DNA of 64,000 bases from Calidihabitans tengchongensis (GTDB taxonomy: Bacteria > Sysuimicrobiota > Sysuimicrobiia > Sysuimicrobiales > Kaftiobacteriaceae). The position numbers and the translations under genes were made by a program. Below are positions 10,084-19,644 of this stretch, piece after piece (position 1 is the stretch's first letter; each line of letters opens with the position of its first letter). The DNA is taken from assembly GCA_031459615.1 (NCBI GenBank), contig JAVKIE010000010.1:19469-83468 (forward strand), written 5' to 3'. The notes under the pieces are model-generated. The model did no database searches, was not told the DNA's origin, and worked only from the letters and a program-made list of their open reading frames with translations.

Positions 10084-11958
10084 ATGACCCGAGACCAGCT
10101 GTGGCGGGAGCTGGCGGCGCAGCTGCGGGTGGACAGCATCCGGGCCACCACCGAGGCCGGCTCCGGCCATCCCACCTCGTGCCTGTCGGCGGCCGACCTG
10201 ATGGCGGTCCTGCTGGCCGGGTACCTGCGGTACGACGTCCACGACCCGCGCCACCCGGCCCGCGACCACCTGGTGTTCTCCAAGGGGCATGCGGCGCCGC
10301 TGCTGTACGCCATGTGGAAGGCCGCCGGCGCCCTGACGGATCAGGAGCTGCTGACCCTGCGCCGGTTCGGCAGCCGCCTGGAGGGACACCCCACCCCGGC
10401 CCTGCCCTGGGTGGAGGTGGCCACCGGGTCGCTGGGGCAGGGGCTGGCCATCGGGGTGGGGATGGCCCTTGCCGCCCGCTACCTGGACCGGGTGCCGTCC
10501 CGGATCTGGGTCCTGTGCGGGGACAGCGAGATGGCCGAAGGGGCGGTGTGGGAGGCGGTGGAGCACGCCGCGTACTACCGCCTGGGCAACCTGATCTGCA
10601 TCGTGGACGTCAACCGGCTGGGCCAGCGGGGGCCCACCATGTGGGGGTGGGATACGTCCGCCTATGCCCGGCGCGCCCGGGCCTTCGGGTGGCAGGCCCT
10701 GGAGATCGACGGCCACAACCTGGAGGAGATTGACCGGGCCTTTGCCCAGGCGGCCGCGTCCGCCGGTGGCGACGTACCCACCATGATCCTGGCCCGCACC
10801 CGGAAGGGCCGCGGCGTGGCGGCCGTGGAGGACGCCGAGGGATGGCACGGCAGAGCCCTGCCCCGGGAGGTGGCCCAACAGGCCGTCGCCGACCTGGGAG
10901 GCGAGCGGCATCTGGTGGTGGAGGTGTCCCGGCCGCCGTCCCTGACGCCGGCTCCCCGCCCGCCGGCCGCTCCGCTCCAGCTCCCGGCGTACCGGGTGGG
11001 CGACCTGGTGGCCACCCGGCGCGCCTACGGCGACGCGCTGGTGGCGGTGGGCGCCGCCCGGCCCGAGGTGGTGGTCCTGGACGGCGAGGTGAACAACTCC
11101 ACCTACGCCGAGGACTTCGCCCGCGCCTATCCCGACCGCTACTTCGAGATGTTCATCGCCGAGCAGCAGATGGTGGCGGCGGCGGTGGGGCTGCAGGTCC
11201 GGGGGTACGCGCCGTTCGCGTCCTCCTTTGCGGCGTTCCTGACGCGGGCCTATGACTTCATCCGCATGGCCGCCGTGTCCCGGGCCAGCATCCGGCTGGT
11301 GGGCTCCCACGCCGGGGTGTCCATCGGGTGGGACGGGCCGTCCCAGATGGGCCTGGAGGACCTGGCCATGATGCGGGCCGTGGGCGGCAGCACCGTCCTG
11401 TACCCGTGCGACGCCAACCAGACCGCCGCCCTGGTGGCGGAGATGGTGGACCGTCCGGGCATCGTCTACCTGCGCACCACCCGGGAGAAGACGCCGGTGA
11501 TCTACCCGCCCGGGCGCCGCTTCCCCGTGGGGGGGAGCTGCGTGGTCCGCCGCTCCGAGCGGGATGCCGTCACCGTGGTGGCGGCGGGGATCACCGTGCA
11601 CGAGGCCCTGCGGGCGGCCGACCGGCTGGCCGAGGAGGGAATTGCGGTCCGGGTGATTGACGCCTACTCGGTCAAGCCCCTGGACGCCGCCACGATCCGA
11701 CAGGCGGCCCGGGAGACCGGCGCGGTGGTGACGGCGGAGGACCACTGGCCCGAAGGCGGCCTGGGGGAGGCGGTCCTGGCGGCGCTGGCGGAGGCGGGGG
11801 ACCCCCTGCCGCCGGTGCGGGTGCTGGGCGTGCGCGGGATGCCGGGGTCGGGGACGCCCGACGAGCTGCTGGACGCCGCCGGGATCAGCGCCCGGCACAT
11901 CGCCGATGCCGTCCGGGCGCTGGTCGGGGCGCGGGGGGCCGCGTCCGGTCGCAGGTGA
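10084..11958 (+). CDS. tkt: Transketolase
   Basis: 624 aa from ATG 10084 after CGGGAGGA. TPP enzyme of the pentose phosphate pathway. N-terminal half: RATTEAGSGHPTSCLSAADL, FSKGHAAPLLYA and the TPP motif GDSEMAEGAVWEAVEHA...VDVNRLGQ. An Ala/Pro-rich linker (about residues 280-310) leads to the pyrimidine-binding and C-terminal domains (MFIAEQQMVAAAVGL, GSHAGVSIGWDGPSQMGLED, AEDHWPEGGLGEAV). Shorter than E. coli TktA (about 660) and similar to the archaeal/mammalian-like form that is often split into two genes; here it is one chain. Confidence 0.92.
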   Translation: MTRDQLWRELAAQLRVDSIRATTEAGSGHPTSCLSAADLMAVLLAGYLRYDVHDPRHPARDHLVFSKGHAAPLLYAMWKAAGALTDQELLTLRRFGSRLEGHPTPALPWVEVATGSLGQGLAIGVGMALAARYLDRVPSRIWVLCGDSEMAEGAVWEAVEHAAYYRLGNLICIVDVNRLGQRGPTMWGWDTSAYARRARAFGWQALEIDGHNLEEIDRAFAQAAASAGGDVPTMILARTRKGRGVAAVEDAEGWHGRALPREVAQQAVADLGGERHLVVEVSRPPSLTPAPRPPAAPLQLPAYRVGDLVATRRAYGDALVAVGAARPEVVVLDGEVNNSTYAEDFARAYPDRYFEMFIAEQQMVAAAVGLQVRGYAPFASSFAAFLTRAYDFIRMAAVSRASIRLVGSHAGVSIGWDGPSQMGLEDLAMMRAVGGSTVLYPCDANQTAALVAEMVDRPGIVYLRTTREKTPVIYPPGRRFPVGGSCVVRRSERDAVTVVAAGITVHEALRAADRLAEEGIAVRVIDAYSVKPLDAATIRQAARETGAVVTAEDHWPEGGLGEAVLAALAEAGDPLPPVRVLGVRGMPGSGTPDELLDAAGISARHIADAVRALVGARGAASGRR

Positions 11959-12094
11959 GGATGCCGGCGGACGGAATCCGGATTTCAGGGATTCGGGAAC
12001 GGCAGGCCGCGCCCAGTCCTGCGTCCGGCGCGCAGGAAGGTCCGCGAGGCGCGCCGTAGTGACAGACGGTGCTCGTGCGCAGGGAGGGACACAC

Positions 12095-12667
<573 letters not shown>

Positions 12668-12669
12668 CC

Positions 12670-13773
12670 ATGCCGCTGCACACCGAAGAGCTGATGCTCA
12701 ACATGGGGCCCCAGCATCCCAGCACCCACGGGGTGCTGCGGATGGTGGTGACCCTCGACGGCGAGAACATCGTGGACGTGCAGCCCGACATCGGCTACCT
12801 GCACTCCTCGGTGGAGAAGATGATGGAGCACCGCACCTACCTCCAGAACATCGCCCTGGTGGACCGGGGGATGGACTACCTGGCGGCGATGGCCAACGAG
12901 GAGGTGTGGGTGCTGGCGGTGGAGCGCCTGGGCCGCATCGACGTCCCCGAGCGGGCCCGCTACATCCGCACCATCATGCTGGAGTTGCAGCGCATCAGCA
13001 GCCACCTGCTGTGGCTGGGGACCTTTGGCATCGATCTGGGAGCCTTCACGGCCTTTCTGTGGTGCATGCGGGAGCGCGAGCGGATCATGGACCTGTTCGA
13101 GTCCGCCACCGGCGGACGCCTCCACCACGTGTACTTCCGTATCGGCGGGGTGTACGACGATCTGCCCGAGGGGTGGACCGACCGCTGCGCCGAGTTCTGC
13201 GACTACCTGCTGGACCGGCTGCCCGAGTACGACGAGCTGCTCACCGGCAACCCCATCTTCGTGGCCCGCACCCAGGGGGTGGGGGTGCTGCCCCGGGAGC
13301 GGGCCATCGCCATGGGCGCGTCGGGTCCGGTGGCGCGGGCGTCGGGGCTCGCCTATGACGTGCGCCAGGCCCACCCGTACGAGGTGTACGACCGGGTGCA
13401 GTTCGACATCCCCGTGCGCACCGAGGGCGACTGCTACGCCCGCTACCTGGTGCGCATGGAGGAGATGCGCCAGAGCGTCCGCATCATCCGGCAGTGCCTG
13501 GAGCAGATGCCGGCGGGGGAGATCCGCTCCAAGGTGGCCGTGACGCTGCGGCTGCCCAAGGGCGAGGTCTATGCCCGCACCGAGTCGCCCCGGGGAGACC
13601 TGGGCATCTACCTGGTCAGCGACGGCGGGGAGCGACCCTACCGGGTGAAGATCCGCGCCCCGGCCTTCAGCAACCTGTACGCCCTGACGGAGATGATGCG
13701 CGGGTGGAAGGTGGCCGACGTCATCGCGATCCTGGGCAGCATCGACATCGTGCTGTCGGACGTGGACCGCTGA
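12670..13773 (+). CDS. nuoD: NADH-quinone oxidoreductase subunit D
   Basis: 367 aa from ATG 12670, two bases after nuoB. The 49-kDa-type subunit: LNMGPQHPSTHGVLR (quinone-site His), DIGYLHSSVEKMMEHRTYLQNI, RISSHLLWLGTFGIDLGA, and the C-terminal PAFSNLYALTEMMRG...DIVLSDVDR. It forms the quinone pocket with NuoB. Length is at the short end of the family. The 112-bp gap that follows holds no gene. Confidence 0.96.
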   Translation: MPLHTEELMLNMGPQHPSTHGVLRMVVTLDGENIVDVQPDIGYLHSSVEKMMEHRTYLQNIALVDRGMDYLAAMANEEVWVLAVERLGRIDVPERARYIRTIMLELQRISSHLLWLGTFGIDLGAFTAFLWCMRERERIMDLFESATGGRLHHVYFRIGGVYDDLPEGWTDRCAEFCDYLLDRLPEYDELLTGNPIFVARTQGVGVLPRERAIAMGASGPVARASGLAYDVRQAHPYEVYDRVQFDIPVRTEGDCYARYLVRMEEMRQSVRIIRQCLEQMPAGEIRSKVAVTLRLPKGEVYARTESPRGDLGIYLVSDGGERPYRVKIRAPAFSNLYALTEMMRGWKVADVIAILGSIDIVLSDVDR

Positions 13774-13885
13774 AGAGGTGGCGCGTGGGACCGGAGGAGC
13801 GTGGCCGCGTGGATGCCCATGCGCGGTCCCGGGTCATGGGTCCGCCCCGCGGACGCTCCGCCGGCCCGTGTCCTGAGGGGTGCCG

Positions 13886-14380
13886 ATGAGCGTGCAGAGC
13901 AACGGTCGGAAGAACCTGGCCACCCTGGCGTGGGAGGGGGCCCGGGGGCTGGTGGTGGGCCTGCGGGCGACGTGGCGGACCCTGGTGGAGCGCAAGGTCA
14001 CGGTGCCGTATCCCGTGCAGAAGGTCAACGTCTCTCCCCGCTGGCACGGGCTGCTGGCCCTGCCCATCGACCCGGAGACCGACAACGACCGCTGCATCAT
14101 CTGCTTCCAGTGCGAGCGGGTGTGCCCGGACCGGTGCATCCACATCGAGGCCACGGGCAAGGGCAAGGACCGTGTTCTCACCCGCTTTGACATCGAGATG
14201 GACAAGTGCTGCTACTGCGGGCTGTGCGTGGAGGTGTGTCCCACCGAGGCCATCGTGTTCGTCCCTCACTACGAGGCCAGCACCTACAACCGGGCCCGCC
14301 TCCTGTACACCCTGGAGGACCTCCACCGGGCGGCGCCCAAGGAGCCCATCGCCACCGGCGTGGTGAAGGTGAGGAGGTAG
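13886..14380 (+). CDS. nuoI: NADH-quinone oxidoreductase subunit I (2x[4Fe-4S])
   Basis: 164 aa from ATG 13886 with TGAGGGG upstream. Two ferredoxin motifs, CIICFQCERVCPDRC and CCYCGLCVEVCPTEA, bind clusters N6a/N6b. The N-terminal amphipathic stretch (LVVGLRATWRTLVERKVTVPYP) matches NuoI. It relays electrons to NuoB. A generic ferredoxin subunit of a related complex is possible, but the neighbours support NuoI. Confidence 0.9.
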   Translation: MSVQSNGRKNLATLAWEGARGLVVGLRATWRTLVERKVTVPYPVQKVNVSPRWHGLLALPIDPETDNDRCIICFQCERVCPDRCIHIEATGKGKDRVLTRFDIEMDKCCYCGLCVEVCPTEAIVFVPHYEASTYNRARLLYTLEDLHRAAPKEPIATGVVKVRR

Positions 14381-14383
14381 ACG

Positions 14384-15037
14384 ATGAGCTGGGAACTGGC
14401 GGAGCGCCTGAAGGCCCGCTTCCCCCAGGTCGAACTGTTCCCGCGGCCGGACCAGCCGGAACCCGGCGTAAGGGCGCCGGGGCCCGCCGCCGAGGGCCGG
14501 GGCGCGGGCGAGGGCGGAGCCGCGCCGGCGCCCGAGCGTCCCGCCGTTCCGGCCCGCCGTCCGGCCCACGAGCAGCCGCCCCGGTACCTGACCCCCGGAG
14601 TGTACGTGCCGCGGGACAGCCTGCTGGACGTCTGCCGCGTCCTGGCCACCGACCCCGAATTCGGGCTGACGTACCTGTCGTTTGTGAGCGCCATCGACTG
14701 GCCCGAGCGCGGCGAGATGGAGGTTCTCTACCACCTGTACTCGCACCGCACGCGGGAGGAGCTGGCCCTGAAGGTGCGCGTGCCCCGCGACGACCCCCGG
14801 GTGCCCTCGGTGACGGGGATCTGGGACGGTGCCAACTGGCACGAGCGGGAGGCCTACGATCTGCTGGGGGTCATTTTCGAAGGCCATCCCAACCTGCGGC
14901 GCATCATGATGACCGACGACTGGATCGGCCACCCCCTGCGCAAGGACTACGTCTACCAGGACCCACCCTGGCTGGTCGAGATCGCCCGCGAGCGCCAGAA
15001 GGACGCCGAGGGCCTGGGCCTGGGCGAGCGTGCCTGA
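14384..15037 (+). CDS. nuoC: NADH-quinone oxidoreductase subunit C with N-terminal linker
   Basis: 217 aa. The C-terminal two thirds is the 30-kDa subunit: LTYLSFVSAIDWPERGEMEV and the signature WHEREAYDLLGVIFEGHPNL...HPLRKDY. Residues 28-65 form an unusual Ala/Gly/Pro/Glu-rich disordered insert (APGPAAEGRGAGEGG and onward), so the first 25 residues are separated from the core. Here nuoC comes after D and I, unlike the usual A-B-C-D order. It overlaps the next gene by 8 bp. Confidence 0.92.
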   Translation: MSWELAERLKARFPQVELFPRPDQPEPGVRAPGPAAEGRGAGEGGAAPAPERPAVPARRPAHEQPPRYLTPGVYVPRDSLLDVCRVLATDPEFGLTYLSFVSAIDWPERGEMEVLYHLYSHRTREELALKVRVPRDDPRVPSVTGIWDGANWHEREAYDLLGVIFEGHPNLRRIMMTDDWIGHPLRKDYVYQDPPWLVEIARERQKDAEGLGLGERA

Positions 15038-15686
15038 CCCGCGCGGCACGGGCATGTCCAACCCCTGGTCTCCGCGTCCCGCACACCGACCGCCGGACCC
15101 CGGGTCCCGGACAGCGGATCCCGACCGTCCCCGCCTCCCCCCCGGGCAGTACCGGACCGAGAAGTGGCCGGTCCTTCACACCGGCAGCGTCCCTCGCTTC
15201 GACCCCGAGCGGTGGGACTTCCGCGTCTGGGGGCTGGTGCGGACCCCGGTGCGCCTGACGTATCCCGAGGTGCGGGCCCTGCCGTCGGTGCGCCTGCGGT
15301 GTGACATCCACTGCGTGACGGCGTGGAGCAAGCTGGACGTGGAGTTCGAGGGCGTGCCGGTGGCGACGGTGCTGGACCTGGCCGGCCCGCTCCCCGAGGC
15401 GAAGTTCGTGATGGTGCACGCGGAGCAGGGGTACGAGACCAACCTGCCCCTGGGGTACCTGCGCGCCCCCGACGCCCTGCTGGCATACCGCGCGGACGGC
15501 GCCGACCTCACCCCCGAACACGGGTGGCCCCTGCGCCTGGTCGTGCCCCGCCTGTACTTCTGGAAGAGCGCCAAGTGGGTGCGGGGCCTGGAGCTGATGG
15601 CTCAGGATCGCCCCGGCTTCTGGGAGCGCAACGGCTACCACAACCACGCCGACCCCTGGAAAGAAGAACGCTACTCGGCAGACTGA
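15030..15686 (+). CDS. Sulfite oxidase-like molybdopterin-binding protein (soluble)
   Basis: 218 aa from GTG 15030, overlapping nuoC by 8 bp; ATG 15054 is an alternative start. SUOX-type Moco fold: RFDPERWDFRVWGLV, LTYPEVRALPSV, the cofactor Cys in RCDIHCVTAWSKLD, then GYETNLPLGYLRAPDALLAY and PRLYFWKSAKWVRGLELM. No signal peptide and no C-terminal dimerisation domain. An oxidoreductase is likely, but the substrate is unknown. Coupling to nuoC hints at electron exchange with the complex I module, which is inference. Confidence 0.82.
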   Translation: MPDPRGTGMSNPWSPRPAHRPPDPGSRTADPDRPRLPPGQYRTEKWPVLHTGSVPRFDPERWDFRVWGLVRTPVRLTYPEVRALPSVRLRCDIHCVTAWSKLDVEFEGVPVATVLDLAGPLPEAKFVMVHAEQGYETNLPLGYLRAPDALLAYRADGADLTPEHGWPLRLVVPRLYFWKSAKWVRGLELMAQDRPGFWERNGYHNHADPWKEERYSAD

Positions 15687-15713
15687 AAAAAATGACTTCC
15701 CAGGGCTAGCTCG

Positions 15714-15859
15714 GGGACAGTCCCCACCCGCACCCGGGGACAGTCCCCAGGCGTCTGCCCACCGGAGCGCGGAAGCCTCCATCTGGTCGTTCCCCCCGGG
15801 CGAGCGGAGATTCCCCCGCCCGGGGGGACTGTCACCGCCGGCCTCCGGGGACTGTCCCC
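15714..15859. repeat. GGGGACAGTCCCC palindromic repeat cluster
   Basis: Four copies of a 13-bp near-palindrome in the gap before the membrane Moco protein. Two read GGGGACAGTCCCC (15714-15726, 15737-15749). Two are in the opposite orientation: GGGGACTGTCacC (15823-15836, imperfect) and GGGGACTGTCCCC (15847-15859). The forward pair faces the reverse pair, as in REP/BIME-like elements. Confidence 0.8.
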
Positions 15860-15887
15860 CGACACGTGTCCGTGACGGCGGGGGAGG

Positions 15888-15893
15888 TATACT
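15888..15893 (+). promoter_or_regulatory. -10-like TATACT just before a start codon
   Basis: TATACT ends 9 bases before the ATG at 15903, so transcription from it would give an almost leaderless mRNA. GGGGAGG (15881-15887) lies too far upstream for a normal ribosome site. No clear -35. Confidence 0.35.
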
Positions 15894-15902
15894 TGTGGCA
15901 CT

Positions 15903-17453
15903 ATGGTTGGGCTGTGGCCGGCTGTTGTGGCGGGCCTGGCGGGGGGCGTCCTCGCCGCGGCGGCGGTGGCCGGGGGCCTGTTCACCGGGGGCATCCCCGC
16001 CGTGGCCCTGGCGCTGTGGGACCGCTGGCTGAGGCTGGTCCCGATGCCGCTGTTCTCCCTGCTGCTGGGCACCCTGAAGTTCGCCGCCAAGCCGGCGGCC
16101 TTCTGGGCGATGCTGGCGGCCCTCAGCCTGGGCCTGGGGGGCCTGGGCGCGCTCATTGCCCGGTGGACCTCCGGCCCCGCGCGGGCACTGGCGGCGGCAT
16201 GGCTGTCCGCAAGCGCCCTCCTGGCGCTGCTGGCCTGGCCCCCGGCGACGTCGCACCTGGCCGCCCGCCTGGAGGCCCAGGGGGTGGACGGTCGTCCCGG
16301 CCTCACCGTGGGCCTGGCCCTGGCGGGCTACGGAGGTGTCTTCGCGGTGCCGTACGCCGCCGCGCTGCGGATCCTGCTGCGCCGGCGCCGCGCCCGGCTG
16401 CGGCCGGTGAGCGGGGGTTCCTGCAGCATCACCCGCCGCCACCTGCTGGCCCGCGGGATGATGGCGCTGCTGGCCTCGGCCCTGGGGACCGGCGGGGCCC
16501 AGTGGCTGCGGGGACGGTGGAAGAAGGTCTGGGCCGCCACCCTCAACGCGTTCGCCAGGGTCACCGGGTTACCGCCGGAGATCACCCCGACCGGCCAGTT
16601 TTACGTCGTCAGCAAGAACCCGCCCGGCCTTGACCCCGTCCTGGACGCGCGCCGGTGGTCCCTGGAGGTCACGGGCCTGGTGGGGCGGACGGTGAAGCTC
16701 ACCTACGACGAGCTGCGGGCCCTGCCGGCCGTCCAGCAGTACCAGACCCTGGAGTGCATCAGCAACGAGGTCGGGGGCGACCTCATCAGCAACGCGGCAT
16801 GGAAAGGGGCGCGCCTGCGGGACGTGCTGATGCTGGCCGGCGGCCCGGCCCCCACGGCGGTGAAGGTGGCCTTCCGCTGCGCCGACGGCTACACGGAGTC
16901 GCTGCCCATCGCCGACGCGCTCAACCCCACCACCCTGCTGGCCTATGAGATGAACGGGGAGCCCCTGCCGCCCCGCCACGGCTTCCCGGTGCGCCTGCTG
17001 GTCCCGGGCCTGTTCGGGATGAAAAACCCCAAGTGGATCACCCGGATCGAGGTGGTCAACTACGACTTCCGGGGCTACTGGGAGGCGTCGGGGTGGAGCG
17101 ACGAAGCCGTGGTCAAGACCATGTCCAAGTTCACCACCCCCACCCGCAGCAGCCTGCCCGCGGGAGAGGTCGGCCTGGGCGGGGTGGCCTACGCCGGAGA
17201 CCGCGGCATCCGGAAGGTGGAGTACAGCACCGACGGGGGGCGGACCTGGCAGCAGGCCGAGACCGCGCCGCCCCTGGGCCCGTTTACCTGGGTCCTGTGG
17301 GCCGCGGTGTGGACTCCGGCCGGCCCCGGCGAGTACGTGCTGAAGGTGCGGGCCACCGACGGCACGGGCGTCCTCCAGGCGGCCCGGGAGTCTCCGCCCC
17401 TCCCCGACGGCGCCACCGGCTACCACACCCTGCGGATCCGCATCCGCCGCTAG
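15903..17453 (+). CDS. Membrane-anchored sulfite oxidase-like Moco protein
   Basis: 516 aa. The N-terminal third is membrane-embedded (hydrophobic segments near residues 5-27, 45-65, 70-95, 97-115, 138-160). A basic link with a Tat-like ITRRHLLARG follows. The SUOX-type Moco domain is residues 245-400: YDELRALPAVQQYQTLECIS with the cofactor Cys, GDLISNAAWKGARLRDVL, HGFPVRLLVPGLFGMKNPKWI. A sulfite-oxidase dimerisation-like Ig domain closes it (GIRKVEYSTDGGRTW). Probably a periplasm-facing oxidoreductase; substrate unknown. Second SUOX-fold gene in a row. Confidence 0.8.
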   Translation: MVGLWPAVVAGLAGGVLAAAAVAGGLFTGGIPAVALALWDRWLRLVPMPLFSLLLGTLKFAAKPAAFWAMLAALSLGLGGLGALIARWTSGPARALAAAWLSASALLALLAWPPATSHLAARLEAQGVDGRPGLTVGLALAGYGGVFAVPYAAALRILLRRRRARLRPVSGGSCSITRRHLLARGMMALLASALGTGGAQWLRGRWKKVWAATLNAFARVTGLPPEITPTGQFYVVSKNPPGLDPVLDARRWSLEVTGLVGRTVKLTYDELRALPAVQQYQTLECISNEVGGDLISNAAWKGARLRDVLMLAGGPAPTAVKVAFRCADGYTESLPIADALNPTTLLAYEMNGEPLPPRHGFPVRLLVPGLFGMKNPKWITRIEVVNYDFRGYWEASGWSDEAVVKTMSKFTTPTRSSLPAGEVGLGGVAYAGDRGIRKVEYSTDGGRTWQQAETAPPLGPFTWVLWAAVWTPAGPGEYVLKVRATDGTGVLQAARESPPLPDGATGYHTLRIRIRR

Positions 17454-17538
17454 CCCACGCTGAAGGCTGCGGAGACGATTCCGGGAGGAGCCGCCCTGCC
17501 GTCGGCCCGTCATCCGGCTGGACCTCGGGAAGCGCGCC

Positions 17539-17568
17539 TTGACTCTCTACGCGCGCTCTGCCTACACT
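17539..17568 (+). promoter_or_regulatory. Sigma70-type promoter for the DUF2203 gene
   Basis: TTGACT (17539-17544), an 18-bp spacer and TACACT (17563-17568), 20 bp before the ATG at 17589. Confidence 0.6.
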
Positions 17569-17588
17569 GGGGGCGGAGTCCCGCGCCC

Positions 17589-18011
17589 ATGCGCTTTGTG
17601 CGGCACTTCTCCCTCGACGAGGCCAACCGGGCGCTGCGCGAGATCACGCCCCTGCTGGTTCGCCTCCGGGAGATCCACATCGCGGCCACCCGGGCCCGGG
17701 AGCGCCTGGACGTCCTGTGGAAGCGCCTGGAGTCCGGGGAGCCGGTTCTGGACGACCTCACCGGGGTCCGCGCCCAGATCGAATCGCTGACCCGGGAGGC
17801 GGCCGGCCTGCTGCGCCGCCTGGACGAGGTCGGCTGCATCCTGCGGGACGTGGAGATGGGCCTGGTGGACTTTCCGGCCGTGGTGGAAGGGACCGAGGTC
17901 TTCCTGTGCTGGCGGCTGGGCGAGGAGGCCATCGCCTACTGGCACGGGACGGCCGAAGGGTTCGCCGGCCGCAAGCCGCTGAGCGCCCTGCCCGGGAGCC
18001 GGGTCCACTGA
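17589..18011 (+). CDS. DUF2203 family protein
   Basis: 140 aa from ATG 17589. A helical first half (FSLDEANRALREITPLLVRL..., residues 7-85) leads to the highly conserved tail CILRDVEMGLVDFPAVVEG...VFLCWRLGEEAIAYWHG...GFAGRKPL, diagnostic of DUF2203. Family function is unknown; members are small cytoplasmic proteins found across many phyla. It has its own promoter and precedes the lpd operon by 93 bp. Confidence 0.9.
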   Translation: MRFVRHFSLDEANRALREITPLLVRLREIHIAATRARERLDVLWKRLESGEPVLDDLTGVRAQIESLTREAAGLLRRLDEVGCILRDVEMGLVDFPAVVEGTEVFLCWRLGEEAIAYWHGTAEGFAGRKPLSALPGSRVH

Positions 18012-18104
18012 TGGATCCGCCGCTGCGGCAGGAACGCCTGTCCGTCCCCCGAACACCACCGGGGACCTGCGGGTCCTCCCACATCTCCCGCGCGCAGGTG
18101 ATCC

Positions 18105-19508
18105 ATGGCTGAGCCCTACGACCTGGTCATCATCGGCGGCGGCCCCGGCGGGTACGTGGGCGCCATCCGTGCCGCCCAGCTGGGCCTGCGCACCGCCCTG
18201 GTGGAGCGCGACAAGCTGGGCGGCACCTGCCTGCACGTGGGGTGCATCCCCACCAAGGCGATGCTGCACACCGCCGAGCTGCTGGACCACCTGCGCGACC
18301 CCCGCGACCTGGGGCTGACGGTGGACGGGGTGGGCGTGGACCTGGCGGCCGTGCACCGGCGCAAGGCGCGGGTGGTAGACCAGCTCCACAAGGGCGTGCA
18401 GTACCTGATGCGCAAGCACAGGATCGACGTCTTCGCCGGCGAGGGGCGGTTCCTCAGCGCCACCCGGGTGGGGGTGGCCCTGTCCGACGGGTCGGAGACC
18501 GAGCTGTCCGCGCGGCACGTGCTGATCGCGACCGGCTCAGCCCCCCGCAGCATCCCCGGGGTGACCATCGACCACGGCCGGATCATCGACAGCACCGACG
18601 CCCTCCACCTGCAGGAGGTCCCCCGCTCCATCGCCATCCTGGGGGCGGGCCCGGTGGGGGTGGAGTTCGCCAGCCTGTTCCGGGCCCTGGGCAGCCAGGT
18701 GACCATCATTGAGCTGCTGCCCACCCTGGTGCCGCTGGAGGATGAAGAGATCGGCCAGGCGCTGGAGCGCTCTTTTGTCCGGCGGGGGATCACCGTTCTC
18801 ACCCGGGCCACCGCGCGGGCGGCCACGGCGGAGGGAGGCCGGGTGCGGCTGGAGGTCGTCCGGGGAGAGGAGACGTCCACCCTGGACGCCGACTACCTGC
18901 TGGTGGCAGTGGGGCGGGGGCCGGTCACCGACGGGCTGGCCGCCGCCGAGGCCGGGGTGGAGCTGGAGAAGGGCGCCGTCCGGGTGGACGAGCAGTTCCG
19001 CACCACCGCGGGCACGGTGTTCGCCATCGGCGACGTGCTCACGGGCCTGCGCCCGTACCGGCTGGCCCACGTGGCCAGCGACGAGGCCATCGCCGCCGTG
19101 GAGACCATCGCCGGGCAGCGCGAGCGGGGGGTGAACTACGACGCGGTGCCGCGCCCGACCTATTCCATCCCCCAGGTGGCCAGCATGGGCCTCACCGAGC
19201 GGCAGGCGCGGGAGCGCGGCCTGGACGTGCGGGTGGGCCGGTTCAGCTTCCAGGCCAGCAGCAAGGCCACCATCGAGGGCGCGCGGGAAGGGTTCGTCAA
19301 GGTGGTGGCGGACGCCCGGGTGGGGGAGATCCTGGGCATCCACATGATGGGACCCGCGGTGACCGAACTGCTCGCCGCGGGGGTGGTGGCCCGCTCCCTG
19401 GAGGCCACCGTGACCGAGCTGGCGGAGGCGGTGTACTCGCACCCGACGTTGGGGGAGGCGTTGAAGGAAGCGGCGCTGGACGCCCTGGGCCGGGTCCTCC
19501 ACGCCTGA
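18105..19508 (+). CDS. lpdA: Dihydrolipoamide dehydrogenase (E3)
   Basis: 467 aa, standard length. FAD motif GGGPGGYVGAIRAAQLG (residues 9-25), redox disulfide GGTCLHVGCIPTKAM (near residues 40-50), NAD motif ILGAGPVGVEFASLF (near 180), and the C-terminal catalytic His-Glu pair in YSHPTLGEALKEA. It reoxidises dihydrolipoyl groups of E2, making NADH. It leads the branched-chain-type dehydrogenase genes and may also serve the E3-less cluster at 1-2735. Confidence 0.95.
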   Translation: MAEPYDLVIIGGGPGGYVGAIRAAQLGLRTALVERDKLGGTCLHVGCIPTKAMLHTAELLDHLRDPRDLGLTVDGVGVDLAAVHRRKARVVDQLHKGVQYLMRKHRIDVFAGEGRFLSATRVGVALSDGSETELSARHVLIATGSAPRSIPGVTIDHGRIIDSTDALHLQEVPRSIAILGAGPVGVEFASLFRALGSQVTIIELLPTLVPLEDEEIGQALERSFVRRGITVLTRATARAATAEGGRVRLEVVRGEETSTLDADYLLVAVGRGPVTDGLAAAEAGVELEKGAVRVDEQFRTTAGTVFAIGDVLTGLRPYRLAHVASDEAIAAVETIAGQRERGVNYDAVPRPTYSIPQVASMGLTERQARERGLDVRVGRFSFQASSKATIEGAREGFVKVVADARVGEILGIHMMGPAVTELLAAGVVARSLEATVTELAEAVYSHPTLGEALKEAALDALGRVLHA

Positions 19509-19597
19509 GCCCGCGGCGAGCGGGGCGACGGCGCGGGTCCGCCCGGGCGCCGGCTGGCCGCCTGTTCACATCGCGGGAAGGGTCTGCACGCGGGCTT

Positions 19598-19621
19598 CCC
19601 CACCATCCGGCGTTGGTGGGG
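19598..19621 (+). other. 8-bp hairpin between lpdA and E1alpha
   Basis: CCCCACCA (19598-19605), an 8-nt loop, then TGGTGGGG (19614-19621), a perfect stem with no following T-run, in the 136-bp gap. It may modulate read-through or mRNA processing between lpdA and the E1 genes. Confidence 0.45.
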
Positions 19622-19644
19622 ATGCTGACCAAGGGGGCGGGAGG

